In this document: positions 39,601 through 47,779 of the stretch, piece after piece
Layout of the letters: each line of letters opens with the position of its first letter
How positions within the stretch are numbered: the stretch's first letter is position 1
NCBI GenBank assembly: GCA_003402315.1
Contig: QFXI01000009.1
Coordinates: 62,001-126,000 of the forward strand
DNA length: 64,000 bases
Origin: Candidatus Nitrotoga sp. LAW
GTDB lineage: Bacteria; Pseudomonadota; Gammaproteobacteria; Burkholderiales; Gallionellaceae
Reading direction: 5' to 3'
Notes under the pieces: generated by a model
What the model saw: the letters and a program-made list of their open reading frames with translations, nothing else
Database searches by the model: none
What the model was told of the DNA's origin: nothing
Program-made: the position numbers and the translations under genes

Positions 39601-40536
39601 GGCAAGCTGGGTGTAAGGCCTTCTTCTCTCCCCCCTCCATTTGCGCAGAAAGTAGATGGTACCTCGGTAGGTGTAGGCTATGAAGGTGATGAATTACGCT
39701 GGGATTTAGGCATGGTCGGTATCGGTTTTCCAGTCCAGAATATGGTCGGGGGCATTCGCAAAGGCTGGGAAGCAAACAAAGTGGACTACGCCCTTGAAAT
39801 TTTCCGTCGCCCGCAAACTAACAGCCTACTTTCCTATGCCGGCACGCGCGACCCCGCTACAGGTGAAATCTGGGGAGGTATAGCCTATACCGGGATTGGC
39901 GGTCGGGTCGCCCACACTTTTGGTCAGTTTAATACCTTCGCCAGCGCCGAATATGGCCTATTGCGGGGCAAGAATGTACTCGATAACAATCGTCTCGCCC
40001 TGCGTACCGGCATAGATAAAGACGTGCTACACCGGGAAAACATGTGGGTCAATCTGGGATTCACCCTGACCTACTGGCGCTACAAGGAAAACGAATCTTT
40101 CTACACTTTTGGTCATGGCGGTTACTACAGTCCGCAAAGCTACACTTCAGTGAACTTGCCGATAGAATGGGCAGGCCGCAGCGGAAAACTTTCTTATTTG
40201 GCGCGAGGTTCAACTTCCTTCGCTTGGACCAATGAGAAACGTATGCCTTATTACCCAACAAACAGCGCGTTGCAAAGCGATGCTGTCACTAGTGGCAATA
40301 ACGTCGATCTTGGATTTTACCCTGGGGGGGACGGTGGTGGAAAAGGCTATTCCCTGCGGCTGGCAACCGAGTACCAGGTTACGCCTCACCTGGCCATTGG
40401 TGGATACCACAACATAGACCGTACAGCTTTCTATACCCCAAACCTAACTTTCATCTACCTGCGCTACCTGTTTAAGGCTCACTCAGAACCAGTGCGCTTC
40501 CCACCGATAACGGCTAGACCTTACTCCCGCTTCTGA
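36583..40536 (+). CDS. bcsC: Cellulose synthase outer-membrane TPR/porin protein BcsC
   Basis: Outer-membrane exporter of cellulose, 1317 residues. Signal peptide (LTFALTLAGLLSAPTLA), about 15-19 tetratricopeptide repeats over residues 30-880 (e.g. NPKVLGNIGLLRLRQGRHEE-like units), a linker, then the BCSC_C beta-barrel of about 330 residues rich in GxY strands and ending FIYLRYLFKAHSEPVRFPP. ATG 36583 is used here; a TTG at 36571 is an alternative, and both overlap the end of bcsZ. The stop codon abuts the bcsG stop on the other strand with no spacer. Confidence 0.94.
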   Translation: MQLRLIPLTFALTLAGLLSAPTLASPKDNDAGADLLRSARMWEAKDRPDLARVMLEKLLTIESNPEALFMLGSIELRSGNIKLASEYLRRLEQNYPRHPNTLGLRSLYRVNTTEKQTLANARLMARAGNTKEAAKIMRRLFSEAPPPGEVGLEYYQLVSNTAKDQQTAKSALDKLYRETGEARYRLAWLKLQSNQGNKQEILQGYESLAAAPDVNRQKLRESWWAAINRLAAAPATLPWVRRYLKEFPNDQNAIEYLAELQQLHEKALRIANDPAVRARQTGIVFLEQGQLENAQRELQSSLAKRPNDPKVLGNIGLLRLRQGRHEEAKGWFQRAVRAEPGSNKWRGLIRTASFWSQMKQADELLEAGKLAEAQKFARQALSIEPNNADGLALLGNILARGQNLAGAEPLYREALRRDAGNASAMRGLIELLSRNGRRDEAQTLIAEFRQNNPKEANRFNESQASLLRDEAETFISAHSPSHALLALETAVQLAPRDAWIRYDLANLYGSLGLQTLSRRVMAEGAALTPNDSSMNYAYALVLTAQEREIEALQRLARIPLSTRSNAMNELEKRTWIKLRIRQATKLQADGRRDEAIRMLLLAEQHAADNNPAAVKQVSEGWFSLEQPARGLSLMKRHLTDVKPATADSQLYYASLLNRAKQDDTLGIFLPELQQRPDWNDEQRETMLAIETDLAARQIEHLLQRGETAQARTLAARAAVSGRAGDISTLKAQVRLLLEANDSKAALLILRAILDKHPDDLESRLNLAQAHAQAGEKQAAQEVIDQLLPRLRENDVDTRLSVTRLEARLGNMDRARKIITNLLASNPNNPDVLIQAGRIEHSDRRYHTALAYFRQALALEGRVQSVATTAESVPLLDLDPKHPITQPNYASRYPNVVKGIATADKQKSAADTPLVPPIPELGKTDLIRRPTRAEEEITRIEARRDPRIEVGFEKLSRNSSNGTSTYNGTEIPVVGWWPVGYDGHGFVHVDQVSVNAGELTQSDAPLFGKLGVRPSSLPPPFAQKVDGTSVGVGYEGDELRWDLGMVGIGFPVQNMVGGIRKGWEANKVDYALEIFRRPQTNSLLSYAGTRDPATGEIWGGIAYTGIGGRVAHTFGQFNTFASAEYGLLRGKNVLDNNRLALRTGIDKDVLHRENMWVNLGFTLTYWRYKENESFYTFGHGGYYSPQSYTSVNLPIEWAGRSGKLSYLARGSTSFAWTNEKRMPYYPTNSALQSDAVTSGNNVDLGFYPGGDGGGKGYSLRLATEYQVTPHLAIGGYHNIDRTAFYTPNLTFIYLRYLFKAHSEPVRFPPITARPYSRF

Positions 40537-42105
40537 TCACAACCCAGGCTGATAATCGATCCATGTGCCCTCAGAGCGCATCAGGTAACCGTTGTCACGT
40601 CCAATGACAACGATATCCTCGTTTTCGCTCACGAAAGGCGTCCCCGGAAGATTTTGTACCCGTTCCGCCAGAGGTTTGCCGCCAGTTCCGGCAAAGGGAC
40701 TATCCGCGATAAAACCGGCAAGAAGTGTGCTGATCGCAAAGTAACTCACTGACTTATCCACCTGCAAGGGTAGATGTGGCGTATCCCCGGACTTACCCTT
40801 GAAGCCTACCAGTTTGATGGCGGCGGGCACCAGTGTAATCTTGGGATTGGGAATTTCACGCATACCAGATATCTGCACCTTATCTCCCCGCAAAGCGGCA
40901 CCGTGCTCTGGTACTAAAATCACCACCACCGGCCTTCCTTTATCCTCTAGGAAAGTAATAAAACGATCAAAATCTGACATCAATTTATCCAAACGCGGTT
41001 TGAAGGTTTCCAAACTAGAACGTGATTTAACCCCAGAAATACGGTTTCCATCATGCAAAGCAATCGTATTGTAGTACAAGGCTCGAGGCCGAACTGATGG
41101 CGGCTGGCGTGCCCACCACTCCGAGAGTAATGGGAAATCTTCATAAATAGGGGTATTGTCAAAACTGTGCATCATTACGGGTGCGAAGCGATTGTCATCC
41201 AGCTTTACCCCAAGACCAGATGACTTTTGTACCATATCTGCGAACTGGTCGAAGTGTCCATCGTGGTTAAGCAGACCCCGTACTTCGAAGCCGGCAGCCT
41301 CAAAATTGCGGAAAAGGTTGCATTGGGACGCATCCACTTCATATAGCTTGCGGTGTGGAAGCTGACCGCAATTACTATGAAACAGGCGTAGAACACCGGG
41401 ACCGCTGTAACTAGCGGCCGTATTAAAACGACGGAACACGACGTCAAAACGGTTTAATAAAGTCGAGTTGCTTTCGCCGACATAATCCATGTCATCCCAT
41501 GAAAGGGAACAGACGTGCAGAAACACCACATCAAAGGGCGCGGTAGAGTCTGCAATAGATGGGAAGCCCACCCGCTTGCCCTGTTCGGCGGCATAAAAGG
41601 CTTCCAATTGGGCCGTCGGCTCCTGCTTAATTTGCGAAATTGCGACGTTTCCATCTACTAGCGCCGGGCGGGAAGAAACAATCTGGGCGACATTGGCGCC
41701 CTGCAGGCTCGCAATAGGCGTGCTCAAAATACCAAGAAAAGCCAAAGTGGCAAAACGTACACGGCGACGCAACAACAGGTAAACCACTAGCAAAAGTCCC
41801 AGCGCAGCAAGGATCCAAAGATTTACAAAGCGACCCAAAAGTTCCAAAAGATAATCATTGCCGAACCCTGCCAAAGCGTCCTTCTGGGAAAGAATGCGCG
41901 AAATCGGCGGCAGCCATGAATCATGATAAAGCAGTGTTAGGCCGACTGGCATGGCCAACACCGTGCGTATCAGACGATACCGGGTAGACGCCAACGGCAA
42001 CACAAGTGTAATGGCAAAGGCCAGGTTAGGTAGCCAGTGAAAGCCAATAAACCCGCTATAAAACAGGCCCAGCTTGGCAATAAAATAAACACTCCAGTAG
42101 CCCAT
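40537..42105 (-). CDS. bcsG: Cellulose phosphoethanolamine transferase BcsG
   Basis: Inner-membrane enzyme with an alkaline-phosphatase-superfamily periplasmic domain that moves phosphoethanolamine from phosphatidylethanolamine to cellulose. 522 residues: four or five N-terminal membrane helices (to about residue 135), then the catalytic domain with VFLHVCSLSWDD (zinc-site Cys), the nucleophile Ser in AASYSGPGVLRLFHS and the metal pair in LVPEHGAALRGD. These match the known BcsG zinc-site layout. It lies 40 bases after bcsA and is the last gene of its transcript. Confidence 0.93.
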   Translation of the reverse strand: MGYWSVYFIAKLGLFYSGFIGFHWLPNLAFAITLVLPLASTRYRLIRTVLAMPVGLTLLYHDSWLPPISRILSQKDALAGFGNDYLLELLGRFVNLWILAALGLLLVVYLLLRRRVRFATLAFLGILSTPIASLQGANVAQIVSSRPALVDGNVAISQIKQEPTAQLEAFYAAEQGKRVGFPSIADSTAPFDVVFLHVCSLSWDDMDYVGESNSTLLNRFDVVFRRFNTAASYSGPGVLRLFHSNCGQLPHRKLYEVDASQCNLFRNFEAAGFEVRGLLNHDGHFDQFADMVQKSSGLGVKLDDNRFAPVMMHSFDNTPIYEDFPLLSEWWARQPPSVRPRALYYNTIALHDGNRISGVKSRSSLETFKPRLDKLMSDFDRFITFLEDKGRPVVVILVPEHGAALRGDKVQISGMREIPNPKITLVPAAIKLVGFKGKSGDTPHLPLQVDKSVSYFAISTLLAGFIADSPFAGTGGKPLAERVQNLPGTPFVSENEDIVVIGRDNGYLMRSEGTWIDYQPGL

Positions 42106-42145
42106 TAGTACTATTAGCCCCCGAAACTTATACTATCTGCAACTG

Positions 42146-44653
42146 TCAAATCGTTGGTCTCCCAAGCCAACCCCGCAGCGATTGATGCTGCCTTGCCAAG
42201 CCCTTACCCAGATTACGCCACAAACTGCGGTAACCCTTGAATCCAAATATGGCAATTTCTTTCAAACTTTGCAGCGGGCGATCCACGCCCTGCTCGTCCG
42301 ACCAATTGCTCCACGCATCTGGCCGGGCAAATGTACACTGAACAAAATTTGCTTCTTGCTCTATACTCAGATTATCGAACTGAATTCCAAGTTTGTGACC
42401 ATGGCTCGCAATTACTCGTGCAGGAAAAGCAAATTCCACCTCATCGTGCCAAAGTGAAACCCAAACCCGCTCTTTCACCGGCAATTTCAATTCCTGGTCG
42501 AGCATCAAGCCAAGGCCAGTCATGGAATAATCTTCAGTGCGACACATCTTGGTGCTCCCGTCCTTAAAATGTAATGCAACCAACAAATTAGCGGATACCC
42601 GATGGGATACCCGCACTTGTTTGGCTTCAGTAGCGACGCCAATAGCTGCACCTAATATCAGAAGGTTATAAATTGTCCAACTCAGGTTGAGCAACACTGT
42701 TCCCGTCTCAAAAGTATTCCAGAAGAAAAGCCGTCCTAATCCGATAGACAACCCGACAATATTAAGTGTAGCGAGCACGATATACGGTTTGGAAATGGCC
42801 CAGTCAAAGAAAGAATTCTCAATCAGCCCCCCTTTAGCCGTGACATTGAATTTTCCGGCTTTCGGATTGAAGACGGCGACAGCGGTGGGCAAAATGATGT
42901 ACCAAGCCAAAACTGATTCATACACCTCAGCCCAAAACGAATGCCGGTGCGGCCCTTGAATGTGTGCATTGGCCAAATTAGCCTGCAGCATGTGCGGCAG
43001 TACGTAGAGGGCAAGCATGGCAGCGGCGGCACTGATTATGTGGACTTCGAAATAAAGATAGGTCAGCGGGGCGGTCAGAAAAATAAGGCGCGGAATACCA
43101 TAGAAAAAATGCAGCATTGCGTTGCTGTAACAGATGCGCTGAAAGAAGCTCAACCCCTTGCCCTGGAACGGATTGTCGATTCTAAAAATCTGCGCCATGC
43201 CCCGTGCCCAGCGGATGCGCTGGCCGATGTGGCTAGAAAGGCTTTCTGTGGCCAGCCCTGCTGCCAAGGGAATATTAATATAAGCAGTGGTATAGCCAAG
43301 CCGATGGAGTTTCAGGGCAGTATGGGCATCTTCGGTTACCGTTTCTACGGCAACCCCTCCCACCTCTTCAAGTGGCCCCCGACGCAACACGGCACAAGAA
43401 CCACAAAAAAAGGTGGCATTCCAAAAATCATTACCATCCTGGACCAGGCCATAGAACAAGGCGCCCTCGTTGGGAACCCGGCGAAAAGTGCCAAGGTTGC
43501 GCTCGAAGGTGTCAGGGGAAAAAAAGTGATGTGGCGTCTGCAACATAGCGCAACGCTTGTCCTTGAAAAACCAGCCCATTGTCAACTGCAAAAAGGAGCT
43601 GGTAGGCAAGTGGTCACAATCAAAAATGGCCACATACTCGCCGCGGGTCAATTTTAGTGCATGGTTTAAATTGCCCGCCTTGGCATGGGCGTTGTCAGGT
43701 CGAGTGATGTAGTCCACCCCAGCTTCCTTGGCAAAGCGACGGAATTCATCCCGCCGCCCATCGTCCAGGATATAAATATTGATCTTGTCGCTTGGCCAAT
43801 CCACCCCCTTAGCGGCAAGAACCGTTGGTTCCAGCACCTTGAGCGGTTCGTTATAGGTAGGAATGAAAATATCGACAGTGGGCCACAGGGATGTGTCCGC
43901 TGGCAAGCTCAAGGTTTGCCGCTTGAGAGGCCAAGCATTCTGAACATAACCAAGCAATAGAACCAGCCAGGTGTATGTCTCCGCAAGAAGTAAACCAATA
44001 GCAAGAAAGGTCTCCCAGCCGGCATCCAGCGGGATGGTTTGAGTCAATCGCCACCAGCCGTAGCGGCATGAAGCCAGCACTGAAAGAGTGATTAATATCA
44101 GGGCCGGCAGGTTACCGGGAATACGCCGTACAAACAGCGCAGCTCCCCACAAGCAGACAATAAATAAAAGCTGCCCAAACCAGGTAAAGGGAGTAGTGAC
44201 CACCAGCCAGAAAAAAAATATTGAGCACAAAACCAGCAACCAAAGTAGCCAAGGCTTTTGGAAAAAAGAAGTTTCCAGCCAGCCCTCCAAGCGGTGACCG
44301 ACCGATTCATAATTCACTGACGGCAAAAAAGAAAGTAACCGCTGCCAAAACCAGCGCAAGACCCGAACGCCTGCCAGTACAATTCGCACTGAGATTGAAA
44401 ATAGCAGGCCAATAGTTCGAACCAACAAGACAAGGAACGTATTTCTGGAGGAAGTTTTAATGCGTGTGGCACGATCTGGAGGATAAATAAATAAAGACAG
44501 CACCCACTGCCAAACGCTACGCCTATCAACCACCCCCAGTTCTTCAGCCAGCCAGCCCAGCGGATCAGGGCGTGGCCTAACTTCCACACGGGCTGATGCA
44601 GCCAGCCCATCTGCCTTTGGTAACGAGAACGGTCGCTTCAGCAAATGGCGCAT
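42146..44653 (-). CDS. bcsA: Cellulose synthase catalytic subunit BcsA
   Basis: GT2 processive UDP-glucose beta-1,4-glucosyltransferase of the inner membrane. 835 residues with an N-terminal extension of about 145 residues as in enterobacterial BcsA, then membrane helices around the GT domain. Catalytic residues: DDGRRDEF, the DCDH metal motif, TED in VTEDAHTALK, and QRIRWARG (QxxRW). After the last helices a PilZ domain (about residues 680-790) has the c-di-GMP motif RVSHRVSAN and DYSMTGLGLML. It is therefore c-di-GMP activated. The ATG overlaps the bcsQ stop by one base. Confidence 0.97.
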   Translation of the reverse strand: MRHLLKRPFSLPKADGLAASARVEVRPRPDPLGWLAEELGVVDRRSVWQWVLSLFIYPPDRATRIKTSSRNTFLVLLVRTIGLLFSISVRIVLAGVRVLRWFWQRLLSFLPSVNYESVGHRLEGWLETSFFQKPWLLWLLVLCSIFFFWLVVTTPFTWFGQLLFIVCLWGAALFVRRIPGNLPALILITLSVLASCRYGWWRLTQTIPLDAGWETFLAIGLLLAETYTWLVLLLGYVQNAWPLKRQTLSLPADTSLWPTVDIFIPTYNEPLKVLEPTVLAAKGVDWPSDKINIYILDDGRRDEFRRFAKEAGVDYITRPDNAHAKAGNLNHALKLTRGEYVAIFDCDHLPTSSFLQLTMGWFFKDKRCAMLQTPHHFFSPDTFERNLGTFRRVPNEGALFYGLVQDGNDFWNATFFCGSCAVLRRGPLEEVGGVAVETVTEDAHTALKLHRLGYTTAYINIPLAAGLATESLSSHIGQRIRWARGMAQIFRIDNPFQGKGLSFFQRICYSNAMLHFFYGIPRLIFLTAPLTYLYFEVHIISAAAAMLALYVLPHMLQANLANAHIQGPHRHSFWAEVYESVLAWYIILPTAVAVFNPKAGKFNVTAKGGLIENSFFDWAISKPYIVLATLNIVGLSIGLGRLFFWNTFETGTVLLNLSWTIYNLLILGAAIGVATEAKQVRVSHRVSANLLVALHFKDGSTKMCRTEDYSMTGLGLMLDQELKLPVKERVWVSLWHDEVEFAFPARVIASHGHKLGIQFDNLSIEQEANFVQCTFARPDAWSNWSDEQGVDRPLQSLKEIAIFGFKGYRSLWRNLGKGLARQHQSLRGWLGRPTI

Positions 44654-45426
44654 CAGACTTGTGCCCTTCCGTCAAGACTGCTTGCAGGCCCAGCAAGCAA
44701 CCAATTAAGCAAACCGTTTAAATCATGGGCGACTAAGGAATCTGGGCTCAAGCTCTGCAAGTTCGCATAATTTGCGACTGCACGTGGAACCGCTTCATCC
44801 CGATGTATAGGATAAGGTGACAACCGCATCTGTAGTGCCGACCGGAATTGTGCCAATAAATCACTTTGAAGCGCCCGTGTGCTATCCAGACCGTTCATCA
44901 CATAAATGGGCTGACGCCCTGGAGCACACCGGGCCAACGCAGCTTCCACCGCTGGCACCAGAGCCAGGGAGCGAGTATCTGGCGCCAGCACAGCCAACAC
45001 CAAGTCTGCTGCAACCATGGCTTGGCGTGCATAGAGAGATGGCAGGCGGGGTGTATCCATAATTAGGAAAGCCCCTGGCGGATAATCAATCTGGGCAATA
45101 TATTTTTTGAGCCACTCGGATTCTGTACGCAAGTGTTGCTCAAAAGTGGCCAGACTAGCTTCATTAGCCCGACCAAACGGCAAACAAGCCACTTCGTTTG
45201 AATTGATAAGCGCGCTCTTACCGAACTCTTTCTTTGTTAGAAAATCCGGCAGCAATCCGCCTAAACTAATTTCATCACTACCGAGCAGGGTGGATAATAG
45301 ATTTTGGGGATCAAAATCTAGAGCTAGAACGGCAATTTTGCGCTGGGCAAGCAAAGTGGCTAGACTGGCCGTCAAGGTCGACCGCCCCACCCCGCCTGCG
45401 GCTGAAACAATGGCAATTTTGAACAT
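44653..45426 (-). CDS. bcsQ: Cellulose biosynthesis ATPase BcsQ (MinD/ParA-like)
   Basis: SIMIBI-class ATPase of the BcsQ/YhjQ family, part of the cytoplasmic BcsRQE regulatory complex. 257 residues: MFKIAIVSAAGGVGRSTLTA at the start, the switch LALDFDPQNLL and LIMDTPRLPSLYARQAMVA. The deviant Walker A is degenerate: the signature Lys is Ala and the P-loop Lys is Arg (AAGGVGRST); enterobacterial BcsQ also lacks a canonical lysine there. It begins three bases after bcsF with AAGGGA upstream. No bcsR was found. Confidence 0.9.
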   Translation of the reverse strand: MFKIAIVSAAGGVGRSTLTASLATLLAQRKIAVLALDFDPQNLLSTLLGSDEISLGGLLPDFLTKKEFGKSALINSNEVACLPFGRANEASLATFEQHLRTESEWLKKYIAQIDYPPGAFLIMDTPRLPSLYARQAMVAADLVLAVLAPDTRSLALVPAVEAALARCAPGRQPIYVMNGLDSTRALQSDLLAQFRSALQMRLSPYPIHRDEAVPRAVANYANLQSLSPDSLVAHDLNGLLNWLLAGPASSLDGRAQV

Positions 45427-45429
45427 GGG

Positions 45430-45600
45430 TCAGTCCCTTGCGCCAAGCACCCGTTCGGTGTGACCGGGTTTATAGGGCACTATGCAGCGCAAATGCCGAC
45501 GCAAAAATAGACGTCGTAACAACCGCTTCAGCACATAATAAATAAGTGCAGCTAGCGCTACACCTAAAAGAAGGGATAACAGGAAATTATCAAGCATCAT
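45430..45600 (-). CDS. bcsF: Small membrane protein BcsF
   Basis: A 56-residue protein encoded between bcsE and bcsQ. It has one N-terminal membrane helix (LDNFLLSLLLGVALAALIYY), a Lys/Arg-rich juxtamembrane stretch (KRLLRRLFLRRHLR) and a C-terminal YKPGHTERVL. This mirrors BcsF of enterobacteria in size, topology and in the RYVKPAGTLRRTE-like tail. It recruits BcsE and BcsG to the synthase complex. Its ATG overlaps the bcsE stop by one base, and bcsQ starts three bases after its stop, which supports a real coupled gene. Confidence 0.82.
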   Translation of the reverse strand: MMLDNFLLSLLLGVALAALIYYVLKRLLRRLFLRRHLRCIVPYKPGHTERVLGARD

Positions 45601-47393
45601 CAGGGGGTTTGTTCAGATAAAGTGGAAAGCATGCCAGCCGTTGCATGCAGAGGCAGCGGGAAAGACCGCATAGTCCGGTGCTTGACCACAGTGCGTATCA
45701 ATTTTGGTTCAGTGATTTCAGTTGATGAAAGCAGGGAAACCTGCACCACTTTCTCCTGGGGGCCAGTTGTTGCGGTCGGGCGTTTGGCTTTGTCTTCCAA
45801 AATCGGCAAACCGACTTGCAGCATCGCCGAGTAGTCGGATATAGGTGAATTTTCATTGTCTCGCTGTAGCTGACCCACGCTTTCCAAAATCAGCTCTGGT
45901 GTCGGTTCAATAATATGGGAAGAAAAGAGTTCCGCCACAGGCACAGAAAAAAGCCGGTCGAGCGTCGAATCCACGTCCGACTCCCGGCAAGCAAATAAAA
46001 ATAGATAAACACTATGCTGATCAGCAGTAAAAATGTCGCCAAATCTTCGCGCCTGACAAGCCTGGAGAGCATCCAGTTGTGCTAGCCGGGAAAGAATGGG
46101 GAGACGTATCAGGCAATGGCCCAGATTGATACGCTCGGAACGCTTGAGCATTGCCACTACTTCGCGACAAAAGATGGGCGGCGATAAATAACCGGCAACC
46201 CGGTTCGGCTCAGCGGCCTGCACAGCAAGAAGATATTCGCTCTCAACCAGACGACTGAAAGTCTGGGTAGCCATGTCATTTATTACCTGCAATAAGCGAG
46301 AGAACGAAGTTTCCTTGTGCACCATCAAATTTGCCCCCAAACGCAAGAGCACCAACTCGTTGTTATAACGGAGCTTGTTGCCGACTTCCCGCACAATAAT
46401 TTTTAGGGAACGGGGGCGGGACAAGCGCATACGATGAACAAACCGCGATAACGTTTCGAACTCCTGATCACCATCCGCATGCAACAAGATGGTAGCAGCC
46501 ACCGCATTATTACAGACCGCTTCCATGGCAGATAAATCATTTACCACTGTCCATTCTGCCGGTACTCCCCTTACCCCAGCCACGGTAACGGCTGTCACTA
46601 TGACCCTGTCCTGGTCAGGCGCATAAAGAATCGCCCCTCCTCTTGCATTCATTTCAGAACCATCTGAATGCAGAAATTTATCCTCAGCGGACAATTTCAA
46701 GCCGAATTGCCGATGCACACTCCTATCCTGCCCCGCCCACCGCTCAACCGTCAGCAAACCACCACCACAATCAGCATCCAGCACGGCAAGATTAGGTACA
46801 AGTTCCGGTAAACTTTGCAGTAATGGCAATAAGCCATCAGCGCCATTAATATCGTCGATGATCAAAAGAACAGGAGCATGATGGCTTGCAGCCCATGCCT
46901 TCCAGGCTCGCCACTGTTTAATAAGCAGATCGTGATTTTGCCAATCGAAGATCGCCTGCCCGCCCTGAACCAACACAGCGTGCTGTGTTGTCACGCCACA
47001 CGCTTCAATTTCATCAAATAAACGATTAACGCTCAGTCGCCCCATGATCTTGGCGTACCCATCGGTAATACGGAAAAAAAGTGCTCTGCGGCCATACTCT
47101 ACGGCGCTATCAAAACTACGGGCGGATTGATCCATAAATTTCTGGCCAGACTCCCCCGACGCCAAGATAGCCAGCGACCCAGCCTGCTGGAAATTGCGTG
47201 CTGACGCGAGTACGCAACATTGACCTAATGCCTTGTCCCGCACCAATAAAACACTTGCCAAGCCAGCGCCGCATAAGCCAACATCACTGGGCAAACCAAG
47301 CACTCCCAAGCGAACTTGATTGACCTTAGCTTCTATCGAAACATTGTCTTTGCGCAATAAGCGCATGATCAAAGACGCGAATCGCCCGTACAT
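45600..47393 (-). CDS. bcsE: Cellulose biosynthesis c-di-GMP-binding protein BcsE
   Basis: 597-residue member of the BcsE (YhjS) family, a cytoplasmic c-di-GMP receptor that docks on BcsF and BcsQ and boosts cellulose output. The N-domain resembles a degenerate receiver or NTPase (AVLVQGGQAIFDW, VLLIIDDINGADGLL). The middle GIL domain contains LKIIVREVGNKLRYNNELVL and RLGANLMV, as in known BcsE. The C-terminal ~100 residues are low-complexity. The frame is open to 47432; the ATG at 47393 with GAGG upstream starts eight bases after dgkA and is preferred. Identity rests on the GIL motif and the bcsF-bcsQ neighbourhood. Confidence 0.85.
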   Translation of the reverse strand: MYGRFASLIMRLLRKDNVSIEAKVNQVRLGVLGLPSDVGLCGAGLASVLLVRDKALGQCCVLASARNFQQAGSLAILASGESGQKFMDQSARSFDSAVEYGRRALFFRITDGYAKIMGRLSVNRLFDEIEACGVTTQHAVLVQGGQAIFDWQNHDLLIKQWRAWKAWAASHHAPVLLIIDDINGADGLLPLLQSLPELVPNLAVLDADCGGGLLTVERWAGQDRSVHRQFGLKLSAEDKFLHSDGSEMNARGGAILYAPDQDRVIVTAVTVAGVRGVPAEWTVVNDLSAMEAVCNNAVAATILLHADGDQEFETLSRFVHRMRLSRPRSLKIIVREVGNKLRYNNELVLLRLGANLMVHKETSFSRLLQVINDMATQTFSRLVESEYLLAVQAAEPNRVAGYLSPPIFCREVVAMLKRSERINLGHCLIRLPILSRLAQLDALQACQARRFGDIFTADQHSVYLFLFACRESDVDSTLDRLFSVPVAELFSSHIIEPTPELILESVGQLQRDNENSPISDYSAMLQVGLPILEDKAKRPTATTGPQEKVVQVSLLSSTEITEPKLIRTVVKHRTMRSFPLPLHATAGMLSTLSEQTP

Positions 47394-47401
47394 ATTTATT
47401 T

Positions 47402-47779
47402 TTACCTCAAGGGCCAGAGAATCATAATCCAAATCAAAATGGCATTCGCCAATGCCAATAAAACAGCAGCGCTGCCCATGTCTTTTGCTTTTTTGGCCAA
47501 CGGATGAATATCCAAGGACACCCGATCAACGACGGCCTCTATGGCCGAATTGATCATCTCCACAACTAGCACCAACATAATACTGCCCACCAACAACACC
47601 CGCTGGATCTCACCCACTGGCATCATAAAAGCCACCGGCACAAGAATGATGGCGAGAATAACTTCCTGACGAAAAGCGGCCTCATCTTTCCAGGCAAGTC
47701 GTAGTCCCGACAGGGAATAGCTCAGGGCATTTATCAACCGACGTAACCCGGTAGCTTTGTGGGGATTCACATTTGTCAT
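47402..47779 (-). CDS. dgkA: Diacylglycerol kinase
   Basis: Small three-helix inner-membrane kinase converting diacylglycerol to phosphatidic acid. 125 residues with LRLAWKDEAAFRQEVILA and the family signature EMINSAIEAVVDRVS. It is the first gene of the dgkA-bcsE-bcsF-bcsQ-bcsA-bcsG series, eight bases before bcsE. BcsG releases diacylglycerol when it takes phosphoethanolamine from phosphatidylethanolamine, so a kinase that recycles it is a sensible operon partner. Confidence 0.96.
   Translation of the reverse strand: MTNVNPHKATGLRRLINALSYSLSGLRLAWKDEAAFRQEVILAIILVPVAFMMPVGEIQRVLLVGSIMLVLVVEMINSAIEAVVDRVSLDIHPLAKKAKDMGSAAVLLALANAILIWIMILWPLR

Noticed and set aside
42941-43657. Long plus-strand open frame of 238 codons inside bcsA
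   Set aside because: Fully antisense to the catalytic domain of bcsA, with no ribosome site or recognisable domain; it is a shadow of GC-biased codon use.
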